Below, in pieces: positions 42,518-52,146 of a stretch of DNA of 64,000 nt (position 1 is the first letter of the stretch; each line of letters starts with the position of its first letter). Origin of the DNA: an uncultured Dorea sp. (lineage in GTDB: Bacteria > Bacillota > Clostridia > Lachnospirales > Lachnospiraceae); NCBI GenBank assembly GCA_910589275.1, contig CAJUTH010000007.1:33279-97278 (forward strand), written 5' to 3'. Both the position numbers and the translations under genes were made by a program. The notes beneath the pieces were generated by a model that was not told where the DNA came from, ran no database searches, and was given only the letters and a program-made list of their open reading frames with translations.

Positions 42518-44199
42518 CGAAACGTATTTTTCAATCGATCTGCCTGACGGCATTGGGTGTTTTTTTTGCTTCTGTCCTGCTGTTTATGGGAGTGCTTTAC
42601 GAGCATTATACAGGGGTTCAGCGCAGACAGCTTCGGATGCAGACAGAGCTTGCGGCTCAGGGAACGGCAAATGAGGGACTAGGATATTTTGACGGGCTTG
42701 ACGTGCAGTACTACCGTATCACATGGATTGACAAAGACGGAAGCGTACTGTATGACAGCCAGTCAAATTTTGACGGGATGGAAAATCATCTTGAGAGAGA
42801 AGAGGTTAAGGAGGCCGTTTCAGAAGGGTTAGGAGAAAGTTCGCGTTATTCAGTTACTTTGATGGAACGTGCCATTTATTGTGCAAAGAGTCTTCCGGAC
42901 GGCACCATACTGCGTCTTTCTATGGCGCAGAATACAGTCCTTACTTTGCTTTTGGGAATGCTTCAGCCAATATGTATTATCTTTGGAGCAGCTTTGGGGC
43001 TATCGCTGCTGATGGCTTACCGTCTGTCCAAAAGTATTGTAAAGCCTTTGAATAAGCTGGATCTGGATGAACCTATGAAACATGAAGGGTATGATGAACT
43101 GTCTCCGTTTTTTGAGCGGATTGCCATTCAGCAGAGGAAAATTCGAAGGCAGGAGAATGAGCTGCGGCAAAGGAAAAGTGAATTTGAGGCGGTTACAATG
43201 GGCATGGAGGAGGGAATTGTTCTTTTCAATAAAAAGCAGATTATATTGGCCGTCAATCCCGCCGCCGCGCGGATTCTGCATACGGATCAGACCTGCGTAG
43301 GAAAATACCTCCTGTCTGTGAACCGCAGTATTAAGCTTCAGGAGCTGCTTGGCAGAGCCGGGGAGGGCAGATATGCAGAGATGAAGATCGACGACGGAGG
43401 CAGGAGCTATCAGTTCAGCGCGAGTCCGGTTCTCTCGGAAGGGCTGGTTTCAGGAATTGTTTTTTTGATACTGGACATAACGGAAAAGGAGAAGTCGGAA
43501 CAAATGCGCCGCGAATTTACGGCGAATGTATCCCATGAATTGAGGACTCCGCTGCATACCATATCCGGTTATGCCGAGCTGCTGGCAAATGATCTGGTAA
43601 AGCCTGAGGATATCAAGGGATTTTCCGGACGGATTTATGAGGAGGCTAGGCGCATGATTCGGCTGGTGGAGGATATTATGCAGCTTTCCAGACTGGATGA
43701 GGGAGCGGCGGATATGAACATGGAGACAGTTGATCTCTTTGGGATTGCACAGGAAGTACAAGATAGGCTTTCGAAAGAGGCGCGGGAAGCAGGCGTTCAG
43801 TTTGTTCTGGAAGGCGGCCCGGTAAGTGTTTATGGAATCCCACAGCTACTGCGGGAGATGATTTATAATCTTTGTGATAATGGGATAAAATATAATCGCA
43901 GAGGCGGCAAAGTGTCCATCATTGTAAATCAAGATGAAAGTGGAGCGGAACTTATCGTTTCCGACAATGGCATCGGCATCCCTAAAGAGCATCAGGAAAG
44001 GGTTTTTGAGCGGTTTTACCGGGTGGATAAAAGTCACTCAAAGGAAATCGGAGGTACAGGGCTGGGATTATCTATCGTGAAACATGCGGCAAAGTTAAAT
44101 CATGCCGCGATAGAGCTGCACAGCATTCCGAATGAAGGCACAACGGTTTCTATTTATTTTCCTAAGACAGATAAGGAAGCGGCCGGAAAGGAGCACTGA
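42514..44199 (+). CDS. PhoR-like sensor histidine kinase
   Basis: Membrane sensor kinase, 561 aa. Two transmembrane segments (about residues 8-28 and 150-175) flank an extracellular sensor loop, followed by HAMP/PAS-like parts. The phospho-His is in FTANVSHELRTPLHTISGY (near residue 340), and the ATPase domain has NLCDNGIKYN (N box), DNGIGIPKEHQ (G1) and GGTGLGLSIVKHA (G2). The start is the ATG overlapping the response regulator stop (42514). It likely phosphorylates that regulator. Confidence 0.93.
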   Translation: MTKRIFQSICLTALGVFFASVLLFMGVLYEHYTGVQRRQLRMQTELAAQGTANEGLGYFDGLDVQYYRITWIDKDGSVLYDSQSNFDGMENHLEREEVKEAVSEGLGESSRYSVTLMERAIYCAKSLPDGTILRLSMAQNTVLTLLLGMLQPICIIFGAALGLSLLMAYRLSKSIVKPLNKLDLDEPMKHEGYDELSPFFERIAIQQRKIRRQENELRQRKSEFEAVTMGMEEGIVLFNKKQIILAVNPAAARILHTDQTCVGKYLLSVNRSIKLQELLGRAGEGRYAEMKIDDGGRSYQFSASPVLSEGLVSGIVFLILDITEKEKSEQMRREFTANVSHELRTPLHTISGYAELLANDLVKPEDIKGFSGRIYEEARRMIRLVEDIMQLSRLDEGAADMNMETVDLFGIAQEVQDRLSKEAREAGVQFVLEGGPVSVYGIPQLLREMIYNLCDNGIKYNRRGGKVSIIVNQDESGAELIVSDNGIGIPKEHQERVFERFYRVDKSHSKEIGGTGLGLSIVKHAAKLNHAAIELHSIPNEGTTVSIYFPKTDKEAAGKEH

Positions 44200-44200
44200 A

Positions 44201-45946
44201 ATGAGTATATTTGACGTACTGACAATGATTGGGGGATTAAGCCTGTTTTTATTTGGCATGAGCGTTATGGGGCAGGCTTTGGAGCGGAGGGCTGGAGAAA
44301 AGCTTCGCACACTTTTGGGCAGACTTACAACAAATAAGGCGGCGGGTCTTTTGACCGGCCTTGTGATTACGGCGGTCATTCAGAGTTCCTCGGCTTCGAC
44401 GGTGATGGTGGTGGGCTTTGTTAATTCAGGGCTGATGACGCTGAAGCAGGCAATCAACGTTATCATGGGGGCGAATATCGGAACGACGGTGACGGCATGG
44501 CTGCTGAGCCTTGCCGGAATTGACAGCGGGAACGTATTTGTAAACTTGTTAAAGCCGGCTTCCTTTACGCCTGTCCTGGCGCTGATTGGCATTATATTTT
44601 ACATGTTCTGCAAGGATGACAGGAAAAATGACACAGGAATGATCTTACTTGGCTTTGCGACGCTGATGTTCGGCATGGACACCATGTCTGGGGCGGTATC
44701 CGGCCTTCGGGACATTCCTGAATTTCAGAATCTTTTCGTGATGTTTCAAAATCCGGTTCTGGGCGTGCTGGCGGGAGCAGTACTTACCGCGATCATTCAG
44801 TCCAGTTCTGCATCGGTGGGAATCTTACAGGCGCTGGCAGTTACAGGGCAGGTGTCTTATGGCGCGGCGATCCCTATTATTATGGGGCAGAATATCGGCA
44901 CCTGCGTTACGGCTGTGCTTTCAGCAGCAGGGGCGAATAAAAATGCAAAGCGGGCGGCGCTGGTACATTTATCCTTTAACGTGATCGGTACCACAGTCTG
45001 GCTTACCGTATATTGGCTGGTGAAATTGACGGCAGCGCCGGCGTTTTTGAATGAATCCGTTTCTTTGTTCAGTATTGCTGTAGCACATTCTGTTTTTAAT
45101 GTATTATGTACGGTATTAATGCTTCCGATGTCTGGATTTTTGGAGAAGCTGGTGAATCGGCTAGTCCCGGATACGAGGGAACCGGAAACATTGTCCGAGC
45201 TGGACGAACGCCTTTTGAATACACCCTCCATTGCACTGGAACGCTGCCGAGAGGTGGCGGCGGATATGGCGGAAACGTCGTTTAACGCGCTTAAGGATAG
45301 CATCGCATGCCTGAAAGAATACTCCCCGAAGCTGGCGGCAGGCGTTAGAAGGAGAGAGGAAAAAACAGACCACTATGAAGATATTCTGGGAACCTATCTG
45401 GTTTTGCTGAGCGCAAAGCAGAGCAGTGAGTTTGACAATATGGAAGCGGCAAAGCTTTTGAAAAATATCGGTGATTTTGAGCGCATTTCTGACCATGCGG
45501 TCAATCTGGTAGAAGCGGTAGAAGAAATGCAGGGAAAAGGACTGGTATTTACCGGTTCGGCAAAGACAGAGATTGAAGTAATCTCCTCGGCTGTAAATGA
45601 GATTTTGGATCTGTCCCTTAGCTGTTTCCTTACTAATGATCCGGAAACAGCGTGTATGGTAGAACCTTTGGAGGAGGTGATCGATCAGTTGAAAGAGCAG
45701 ATGCGTATGCGGCACATCCTTCGCCTGCAGCAGGGAAACTGTACGATTGACGCGGGCTTTGTGTGGTCGGACGTACTTACGGATTTGGAGCGCACGGCGG
45801 ATCACTGCTCGAACATTGCAGGCTGTGTCATTGATATGGCGCAGCATAATATGAATCTCCATGAGTCTCTTGAAAATCTTCGGAACAACAGCGAGGAATT
45901 TCGCCGGAGGTTTCAGGCATATGCAGGAAAGTACGCGCTGCGTTAA
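44201..45946 (+). CDS. Na/Pi cotransporter with PhoU-like domain
   Basis: Sodium-dependent phosphate importer of the NptA/PNaS family, 581 aa. The first half carries two inverted repeats with the QSSSA motif (IQSSSASTVMVVGF and IQSSSASVGILQAL). The C-terminal about 200 residues (from about 380) form a helical PhoU-like domain, a common fusion in Firmicutes. Start 44201 follows AAAGGAG and lies immediately after the kinase stop, so it is the output gene of the two-component pair. A GTACGCGCT hairpin overlaps its stop. Confidence 0.93.
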   Translation: MSIFDVLTMIGGLSLFLFGMSVMGQALERRAGEKLRTLLGRLTTNKAAGLLTGLVITAVIQSSSASTVMVVGFVNSGLMTLKQAINVIMGANIGTTVTAWLLSLAGIDSGNVFVNLLKPASFTPVLALIGIIFYMFCKDDRKNDTGMILLGFATLMFGMDTMSGAVSGLRDIPEFQNLFVMFQNPVLGVLAGAVLTAIIQSSSASVGILQALAVTGQVSYGAAIPIIMGQNIGTCVTAVLSAAGANKNAKRAALVHLSFNVIGTTVWLTVYWLVKLTAAPAFLNESVSLFSIAVAHSVFNVLCTVLMLPMSGFLEKLVNRLVPDTREPETLSELDERLLNTPSIALERCREVAADMAETSFNALKDSIACLKEYSPKLAAGVRRREEKTDHYEDILGTYLVLLSAKQSSEFDNMEAAKLLKNIGDFERISDHAVNLVEAVEEMQGKGLVFTGSAKTEIEVISSAVNEILDLSLSCFLTNDPETACMVEPLEEVIDQLKEQMRMRHILRLQQGNCTIDAGFVWSDVLTDLERTADHCSNIAGCVIDMAQHNMNLHESLENLRNNSEEFRRRFQAYAGKYALR

Positions 45947-45954
45947 GCGCGTAC
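45931..45954. terminator. Hairpin between convergent Na/Pi transporter and MerR genes
   Basis: A perfect 9-bp stem GTACGCGCT/AGCGCGTAC that includes the nptA stop. It lacks a T-run, so its role as terminator is uncertain. Confidence 0.4.
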
Positions 45955-46803
45955 TTACGGCTTATGGAAGGTGACAGGAATCTGCAGTTTCAGCGTCATA
46001 TTCCTTTTCTGGGAATCGAACGCAAAGGATTCGTTTACAACCTCGCAGATATAATCGCCTGCAGCCTGGTAATGGTTCTTTTCTATGGTATCGCGCATCA
46101 TCTGGATGTACTCGGTTTCTATATCCGTATTTTCGCAGGTCATGCATAAATAAGTGTTCGGCTCAATAATGTCATAGGTGTCAAAGGAGTGGCGGTCTTC
46201 CAGAAAAATAAACAATTCGGTAGAGACATAATTCTGGTTTATAAAATCTTCTTTTTTCATAATGCTGCCAACATTATAGAAATATTCAATTCCCAGTCCT
46301 TTTTCCAGCAGATGGTTCTTAAACAGGCGCAGCATATGCTCATATTGGTCTATAGAATTACCGTTATAATAGTAATTGATATGAGTGTCAAATTTGTAGA
46401 TCGGGCGCCGGTGTATCACTTCGATATATGGAATACCGTCGGCTGGGAGGAGGGAACGCTTTTGGTAATCATTGATTTTGCGTTTTAATACTGCTTCTAT
46501 GCTTTCTAGACGCCGGATTTCTTTTTTTATTTTTGTATGCTTGTCGGTCAGTTCCGAAATGAAGGAATCATAATCGCCGGTATCGATATAAGCCTTTATC
46601 TGCTCTAAAGGCATGTTGAGTGATTTCATGTGTGTGATGGTGTCGAGAACCGCGCACTGGGAAATGTTGTAATACCGATATCCGGTTTCCTTATTATACA
46701 GATTCGGTTTTAGAATTCCAAATTTATCATAGTACCGCAGCGTTTGAGCGGATACTCTGTTCAGTTCTGCCATTTGTCCGATGGTGAGTTTTTTGTAATC
46801 CAT
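45955..46803 (-). CDS. MerR-family regulator with GyrI-like effector domain
   Basis: 282-aa activator of the BmrR/TipA class: N-terminal MerR helix-turn-helix (TIGQMAELNRVSAQTLRYYD), a coiled-coil (about 85-115) and a C-terminal GyrI-like ligand domain (about 125-280). The ATG follows GGGGGGAACAT. It is divergent from the carbohydrate operon, with its own promoter (46843-46871) and a 19-bp-spacer promoter for the operon. That makes it the probable activator in response to a small ligand, an unusual type of regulator for a PTS operon. Confidence 0.9.
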   Translation of the reverse strand: MDYKKLTIGQMAELNRVSAQTLRYYDKFGILKPNLYNKETGYRYYNISQCAVLDTITHMKSLNMPLEQIKAYIDTGDYDSFISELTDKHTKIKKEIRRLESIEAVLKRKINDYQKRSLLPADGIPYIEVIHRRPIYKFDTHINYYYNGNSIDQYEHMLRLFKNHLLEKGLGIEYFYNVGSIMKKEDFINQNYVSTELFIFLEDRHSFDTYDIIEPNTYLCMTCENTDIETEYIQMMRDTIEKNHYQAAGDYICEVVNESFAFDSQKRNMTLKLQIPVTFHKP

Positions 46804-46842
46804 ATGTTCCCCCCTTTTTTTATTAGCTGGAAGTTTATAATA

Positions 46843-46871
46843 ATTGTATAATTCTATAAGGTTTCTGTCAA
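46843..46871 (-). promoter_or_regulatory. Promoter of the MerR regulator gene
   Basis: Minus-strand TTGACA (46866-46871) and TACAAT (46843-46848) with a 17-bp spacer, 40 bp before the start codon. Confidence 0.75.
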
Positions 46872-47034
46872 GAAAGATTATAATAAATTATAGCTACTAT
46901 AATGTTTTTTCATACGAATTATTAACAAATTAGTACTAAATATGGAAGAAAATGTAAATGATATGATGAAATATAGTAAATTTAGACAAAATAACAATGT
47001 CAAATTTGTGAAATACATAACAAAGAAAATGTGC

Positions 47035-47065
47035 TTGACCTTGTAGTAAATGAATAGAGTATAGT
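47035..47065 (+). promoter_or_regulatory. Long-spacer promoter of the ADH-PTS-aldolase operon
   Basis: TTGACC (47035-47040) and TATAGT (47060-47065) lie 19 bp apart. This spacing marks MerR-activated promoters and fits the divergent MerR gene. The gap 46804-47169 holds no gene, only these two promoters in AT-rich DNA. Confidence 0.8.
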
Positions 47066-47169
47066 TTAATTAGTACAAGAAATGTACAAAAATTATGGTT
47101 CATAATATGATGTTGCAACACTATTATTCGCCACAGAACAAAATAATAGAGAAAGGATTAAGAGAAGGG

Positions 47170-48330
47170 ATGAATCATAAATTTTACATGCCGGTTCAAC
47201 TGCATTTTGGCAGGGGATGTTTGGATGAATTAAGTGAAACGGCTCTGCCCGGAAAAAAAGCCTTAATTGTAATTACAGATGAAAGCTGGATCACCAGTCA
47301 GGGGCATCTGCCTCGTATTCAGGCGCTGCTTAAAATGGCCGGGGCTGAATCTGCAGTATTCAATAAGGTGAAGCCGAATCCGACAAAGACGATTGTTGCA
47401 GAAGGAGCCAAATTCTGCAGGAAAGAACAGTGCGATATGGTTGTAGCTTTTGGCGGAGGCAGCAGTATCGATACGGCAAAATCCATTGCAGTTTTAGCCG
47501 TAAACGGCGGGGATTTCTGGGATTATGTGGATACCGGTTCAGGGAAAGGGTTATGTATTTCCAAAGACCCGCTTCCAATCATTGCGATTCCTACCAGTGC
47601 GGGAACCGGAAGCGAGGCCGATCCATGGGTGGTGGTTACAAAAGAAGAAACAAATGAGAAACTAGGGTTTGGTTCTCCGAAAATGTTTGCTTATGCAGCT
47701 TTTATTGATGCGGAGGTGATGACTTCCGTGCCGCCGAAGCTTACCGCTTTTCAGGGGTTTGACGCGCTGTTTCATGCGATGGAGGGTTATATCGCGGATG
47801 TGGCGACACCGATCAGCGATATCTATGCCCTGAAAAGTATTTCCCTGATAGGAAAAAGTATTATTAAAGCTGTCAGAGATGGAAACGATATAGAGGCAAG
47901 GGAGGATATCGCGCTTGCCAGTACCTGTTCGGGAGTCGTGGAAGCAATATCCGACTGTACCGGGAATCATTCCATCTCCCAGACGATGGGGGCGTATCAT
48001 GATATTCCTCATGGAGCGGCGCTGCTTGCAACATCTATAGAATACTTCAAAGCATTTGAGCAGATCATACCAAAGCGGTATGCCGAGATGGCCTCTGCAT
48101 TTTCGGGAGGCAGGTACAATCAGCCGGAGGATATGGTAAGACTCTTAATTGAGTATGAAAAAGCCTGCGGAGTATACGGAGTGAAGCTGTCTGATTATGG
48201 ATTTACCAGAGAAGAGCTGCCGATAATCTGCGATAGTGCGTTTGATATGCAGTATTTTATGATTGCACATGAACCAAAGCCGCTAACGCGGAAGGAAATG
48301 CTTGAGATTCTTGAAAAGTCCTACCGCTAG
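47170..48330 (+). CDS. Iron-containing alcohol dehydrogenase
   Basis: Group III NAD(P)-dependent dehydrogenase, 386 aa. The nucleotide-binding GGGSSIDTAKSIA is near residue 95, and metal ligands lie in FDALFHAMEGY and HDIPHG. Start 47170 is chosen for AGAGAAGGG; the frame opens at 47095 without a binding site. First gene of the operon. It probably oxidises or reduces a small aldehyde or alcohol formed from the imported sugar; direction and substrate are inferred. Confidence 0.88.
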   Translation: MNHKFYMPVQLHFGRGCLDELSETALPGKKALIVITDESWITSQGHLPRIQALLKMAGAESAVFNKVKPNPTKTIVAEGAKFCRKEQCDMVVAFGGGSSIDTAKSIAVLAVNGGDFWDYVDTGSGKGLCISKDPLPIIAIPTSAGTGSEADPWVVVTKEETNEKLGFGSPKMFAYAAFIDAEVMTSVPPKLTAFQGFDALFHAMEGYIADVATPISDIYALKSISLIGKSIIKAVRDGNDIEAREDIALASTCSGVVEAISDCTGNHSISQTMGAYHDIPHGAALLATSIEYFKAFEQIIPKRYAEMASAFSGGRYNQPEDMVRLLIEYEKACGVYGVKLSDYGFTREELPIICDSAFDMQYFMIAHEPKPLTRKEMLEILEKSYR

Positions 48331-48380
48331 GCGGTAAATTGCGGAAACTACACAAATGAAAGAATGAGGAGGTGTTTTGT

Positions 48381-49988
48381 ATGTCTATTGCTTTTCCATT
48401 GGCGTTGATTATTGCATTATATTATTGGTTTTCATGGTGGGATAACTGGTGGGGGCCGATTCACGGCTATATTGTTCAAGATTCTATTTTGATTGGTGCA
48501 TTGATCGGTTTATTGATGGGAGACGTGACCAAAGGTATCCAGTTAGGCGCATATATTACGATGCTTTACATCGGTAATTTTGCCGCCGGGGCAAATCTGC
48601 CTCAGGACAATGTTCTGGCTACCTGCATTGCTGTTCCTTTTGCAATTCAGTTTAATCTGTCGGCGGAAGCGGCGATGGCTTTTGCCATTCCATTCGGCCT
48701 GATGGGCTCTATGATGGATAATTTGAGAAGGCTGATTAACAGCATGTGGAATGACCGCGCGCATAAGCATATCGATGAATTGAATTGGAAAGGCTTAACT
48801 TTTGACGGCGTATGGGGTCCTATTTTGGTACAGTTCCCGATTCGTGTCATTCCGGTTGTAATTATTCTAATGGGACTGGGAACCTTTGGGGACGCGCTGC
48901 TGAACTTTATTCCGGAATGGCTGATGAACGGCTTTTCTGTAGTCGGCGGTATGCTTCCGGGCATGGGACTGGTTCTCTGTGTGCGGCTGATAGGCCGGGT
49001 GAATTTACTGCCGTATTTTATTATCGGGTTCTTTATGGCGGTGACTACCGGCTGGGGGACGCTGACGATCGCGCTGTTTGCCCTTGCGGCGGCATTTCTG
49101 CATATACAATTTACTGCGAAGAACGACGAGGGCGTCAAGTTTGATTTTTCAGGATCGGGCGCGGAACAGCCGAATAGTGTTCTGACTGCAAGAGACCATA
49201 GAAAATTCTGCTCGCGGCTAATGATTACTTACCGTATTTCCCAGTCGTTAGAATATCTGTATGGTACGGGTGTCTGCTATTCCATGATTCCGATATTAAA
49301 GAAAATTTATAAAGGAAATGACGAGGGATTAAAAGAATCTCTTCACCGGCATCTGGCGCCATATATTTCTGAAATGATGTGGGGGAACTGTATTATGGGA
49401 GCGGTTGTCTCTATGGAAGAAACGATAGCAAATGGCGAGGATTTGAATCCGGAGGTGATTAATTCACTGAAAACAGGTTTGATGGGTCCCTTTGCAGGCT
49501 TGGGAGATACTGTACAGTACTATACGATTATGCCTATTTTAAAATCGATTTTTGCGCCGTTTGCAATTCAGGGAAGCTTTATCGGATTTTTCTGGGCAGT
49601 GATTCAGTGCGCCGCGGATATGGCGGTGGGTTACTTTACTTATGGGCTTGGGTACCGGCTTGGACGCAGATCCATTCTGGGGCTTTTGAAAAGCGGTATT
49701 ATGAATAAGATTATGATCGGCGCGGGAGTGTTGGGAACCATGATGATGGGCTGCATGTGCGCAAGCTATATCAATCTTGGAACATCCTTGGAATTTACAG
49801 TGGGCGCCGACGCCTATGCGCTTCAGGGAATATTTGATATGTTTGTGCCGGGTCTCCTTCCGTTTTTGGTATCGGTGTTTGCCTATGTGTTCCTTGCAAA
49901 AGGGAAGAAATATTCGCATCTGATGCTTTGGTTTATAGCGATCGGTTTGATCGGCGGTTCGCTGGGGATCTTGTCTACTGCATTCTAA
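48381..49988 (+). CDS. Fused PTS mannose-family IIC-IID membrane component
   Basis: Sugar-specific membrane permease of the mannose/sorbose phosphotransferase class, 535 aa. Residues 1 to about 245 form a IIC part (multiple hydrophobic segments; GDVTKGIQLGAYITMLYIGN). After a hydrophilic linker, LTARDHRKFCSRLMITYRIS begins a IID part that continues with GLMGPFAGLGDTVQYYTIMP to the end. IIC and IID are normally separate proteins, so the fusion is unusual. Start 48381 follows GAGGAGGTG. It works with the IIA and IIB genes that follow. Confidence 0.88.
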   Translation: MSIAFPLALIIALYYWFSWWDNWWGPIHGYIVQDSILIGALIGLLMGDVTKGIQLGAYITMLYIGNFAAGANLPQDNVLATCIAVPFAIQFNLSAEAAMAFAIPFGLMGSMMDNLRRLINSMWNDRAHKHIDELNWKGLTFDGVWGPILVQFPIRVIPVVIILMGLGTFGDALLNFIPEWLMNGFSVVGGMLPGMGLVLCVRLIGRVNLLPYFIIGFFMAVTTGWGTLTIALFALAAAFLHIQFTAKNDEGVKFDFSGSGAEQPNSVLTARDHRKFCSRLMITYRISQSLEYLYGTGVCYSMIPILKKIYKGNDEGLKESLHRHLAPYISEMMWGNCIMGAVVSMEETIANGEDLNPEVINSLKTGLMGPFAGLGDTVQYYTIMPILKSIFAPFAIQGSFIGFFWAVIQCAADMAVGYFTYGLGYRLGRRSILGLLKSGIMNKIMIGAGVLGTMMMGCMCASYINLGTSLEFTVGADAYALQGIFDMFVPGLLPFLVSVFAYVFLAKGKKYSHLMLWFIAIGLIGGSLGILSTAF

Positions 49989-50005
49989 ATGAATAGGAGG
50001 ATTTT

Positions 50006-50434
50006 ATGGGGGATTATGGTATTATTCTGGTATCGCATGGAGAGCTGTGCCATGGGCTGTATCAAACGGCCGAAATGGTTTTCGGGACATTAGAAAATGT
50101 TGCGGCCGTCCCATTTAAGCAGAATCAGCCGCTGGAGGCGTATAAAGAGGAACTGCTTGACGCGCTTGAGCGGTATGGGTACAACAGTATTATTTTAGCA
50201 GATCTATTTGCCGGAACGCCTTTTAATTTACTATTGAATATTGGAAAAGAGACAAGGCTTAATGCAGTCTGCGGGATGAATCTTTCGATGTTAATCGCGG
50301 CCTTGGATATGAGAAGCATGGGGAGAAAGCCGGAAGAGGTACTCGAAGAGCTGTGTATAGCCGGAAGGGACGGAATAAAAAACATAACGGAATACATTGA
50401 CAGGATACGGCAGAAAATAGAAGAAAAAAGATGA
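50006..50434 (+). CDS. PTS mannose-family IIA component
   Basis: Cytoplasmic phosphotransfer protein, 142 aa. The N-terminus DYGIILVSHGELCHGL contains the phosphorylated His at residue 11, which receives phosphate from HPr and passes it to IIB. DLFAGTPFNL near residue 67 is the second conserved stretch of the family. It is short of the IIAB fusion seen in E. coli ManX; here IIA and IIB are separate. Starts 17 bases after the IIC-IID stop with GGAGG upstream and overlaps the upstream reach of the IIB gene. Confidence 0.92.
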   Translation: MGDYGIILVSHGELCHGLYQTAEMVFGTLENVAAVPFKQNQPLEAYKEELLDALERYGYNSIILADLFAGTPFNLLLNIGKETRLNAVCGMNLSMLIAALDMRSMGRKPEEVLEELCIAGRDGIKNITEYIDRIRQKIEEKR

Positions 50435-50472
50435 GTTATTCTTCTCGTGGAAATAAAATGGAGGATTTGGTT

Positions 50473-50967
50473 ATGGCTAAATTAATGATGACAAGGGTTG
50501 ACTATCGATTGATTCACGGACAGGTTGCGGGACAGTGGACAAAAAGTCTGGATGTGAATAAAGTTGTGATTCTGGATGATGTGACGGCGGCGGATGAGTT
50601 TATGCTGGAAGTGTTTGAGGTGATTGCGCCGGTAGGAACCGAAGTGACGGTTTATACGGTTGAACAGGGCGTACAGGAGTGGAAGGAGAATCAGTTTGGG
50701 CAGGGAAGGGTATTGGTCTTGTTCCGCGAGGTGGTGGATGCAGAGCGGGCATACCGGCTGGGATTCCAGTATCCGAGCCTGAACGTTGCCCAGTCGCCAG
50801 GACGAGACGACAGAAAACAGGCTGTTCTGACAGTCTGTTTAAGCGACCATGAGGCGGAGCTGCTGCGGGGATTGATGAACGACGGCGTGGACGTATACTG
50901 TCAGATGACGCCGGTGGAAGGTGTGCATCAGTATAAGGGGATTCTGGAAAATTTTAAAGTAAATTAG
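50473..50967 (+). CDS. PTS mannose-family IIB component
   Basis: Cytoplasmic phosphotransfer protein, 164 aa, which phosphorylates the sugar during transport. The active His is in DYRLIHGQV (His15). ILDDVTAADEFM and GRVLVLFREV follow the family pattern. Start 50473 is chosen for AATGGAGGATT; an ATG at 50431 would overlap the IIA stop. It completes the IIA-IIB-IIC-IID set without any other PTS gene. Confidence 0.92.
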   Translation: MAKLMMTRVDYRLIHGQVAGQWTKSLDVNKVVILDDVTAADEFMLEVFEVIAPVGTEVTVYTVEQGVQEWKENQFGQGRVLVLFREVVDAERAYRLGFQYPSLNVAQSPGRDDRKQAVLTVCLSDHEAELLRGLMNDGVDVYCQMTPVEGVHQYKGILENFKVN

Positions 50968-50979
50968 AGGAGCGGACAT

Positions 50980-52104
50980 ATGAAGGTTATCGGAGTGTTA
51001 GAGAAGGATTCGACAGGGATCTATATCAAAGCGGTAGAACAGGCGTGCCGCGCCCTTGGGGAAAGGGCGGAATATGTTCCTGTATTCTGGGGAAGCGAAG
51101 ATTCGGATGAAATGCTTGAGATGATGCTTGAATTAGAAAAAAGGGGCGGCAATGCATACGATACGCCGGAAGGTTGTCTGGACAATTCAGACGCGGAAAT
51201 AGCGGTCGGGCAGTTTGCGCCCTTTGGGTCCAAATTTATGGAGGATATGCCGGAGATTCGAATGATTGGCCTGCTAAGAGCCGGGCTGGAAAATGTTGAT
51301 ATCGAGGAGGCAAATAAGAGAGGGATAGCGGTTGTGAACGCTTCCGGCAGGAATGCCGATGCGGTTTCTGATTTTACGATCGGGCTTATGCTGGCGGAGT
51401 GCCGCAGCATTGCAAGATGCCATCACGATATTATGCAGGGGAAGTGGATTGAACATTATTCAAATTACGATAACATGCCGGATCTGAGGGGGAAGACGGT
51501 GGGCTTGTTCGGATTTGGCTATATCGGCAGGCTGTTGGCAGAAAAGCTCTCTGGATTTCATGTAAATATTTACGTTTATGATCCATATATATCGGAAGAA
51601 ACGGCCAAAAAGCATCATGTGAAAAAGGTAGAAAAGGCAGAACTGTTTGAGACGGCTGATTTTATCTGCGTCCATGCGCGTTATACAGAAGAAACGTATC
51701 ATGCGATTGGAAAAGCAGAGATTGACGCGATGAAACCAACGGCTTACTTTATTAATTCGGCAAGAGCCGGTCTGGTGGATTATGATGCCTTAACCAAAGC
51801 GCTGAAGGAGCATCGGATTGCCGGGGCAGCTTTGGATGTATATTATGAGGAGCCGCTGCATGCAGACAGTCCCTTCCTGAAGATGGATAATGTGACGCTG
51901 ACTCCTCATACGGCCGGCGTTACATACGACGCTTTGATTAATTCGGCGAAAATACTGGGTGAGAATATTGCGCATATTCTGGACGGGGAGCCGAAAGCCG
52001 GTTTTGTAAATCCAGAGGTTTTGGAAAATCCGGTATTCAGGGAGTGGATCGAGAAAGCCGCGGACAGAATTGGAAGAAAAGATACAGGGATTCAGGATGT
52101 TTAG
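50980..52104 (+). CDS. D-2-hydroxyacid dehydrogenase (SerA-like family)
   Basis: NAD-dependent D-isomer-specific 2-hydroxyacid dehydrogenase, 374 aa. The Rossmann motif is GLFGFGYIGRLLAEKL near residue 178. Catalytic Arg, Glu and His are expected in SARAGLVDYDALTKAL, EEP and LTPHTAG near residues 266, 295 and 318. The ACT domain of biosynthetic SerA is absent. Its place inside the PTS operon suggests that a hydroxyacid or keto acid arises from the imported compound; the actual substrate is unknown. Confidence 0.88.
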   Translation: MKVIGVLEKDSTGIYIKAVEQACRALGERAEYVPVFWGSEDSDEMLEMMLELEKRGGNAYDTPEGCLDNSDAEIAVGQFAPFGSKFMEDMPEIRMIGLLRAGLENVDIEEANKRGIAVVNASGRNADAVSDFTIGLMLAECRSIARCHHDIMQGKWIEHYSNYDNMPDLRGKTVGLFGFGYIGRLLAEKLSGFHVNIYVYDPYISEETAKKHHVKKVEKAELFETADFICVHARYTEETYHAIGKAEIDAMKPTAYFINSARAGLVDYDALTKALKEHRIAGAALDVYYEEPLHADSPFLKMDNVTLTPHTAGVTYDALINSAKILGENIAHILDGEPKAGFVNPEVLENPVFREWIEKAADRIGRKDTGIQDV

Positions 52105-52146
52105 AGAATATGGTACCGGTGTAATTTGCAGAAGGGAGAAGATAAA

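Noticed and set aside
43000..43300. Frames in other phases inside the sensor kinase gene
   Set aside because: They lack start signals, and the kinase frame is intact across the region.
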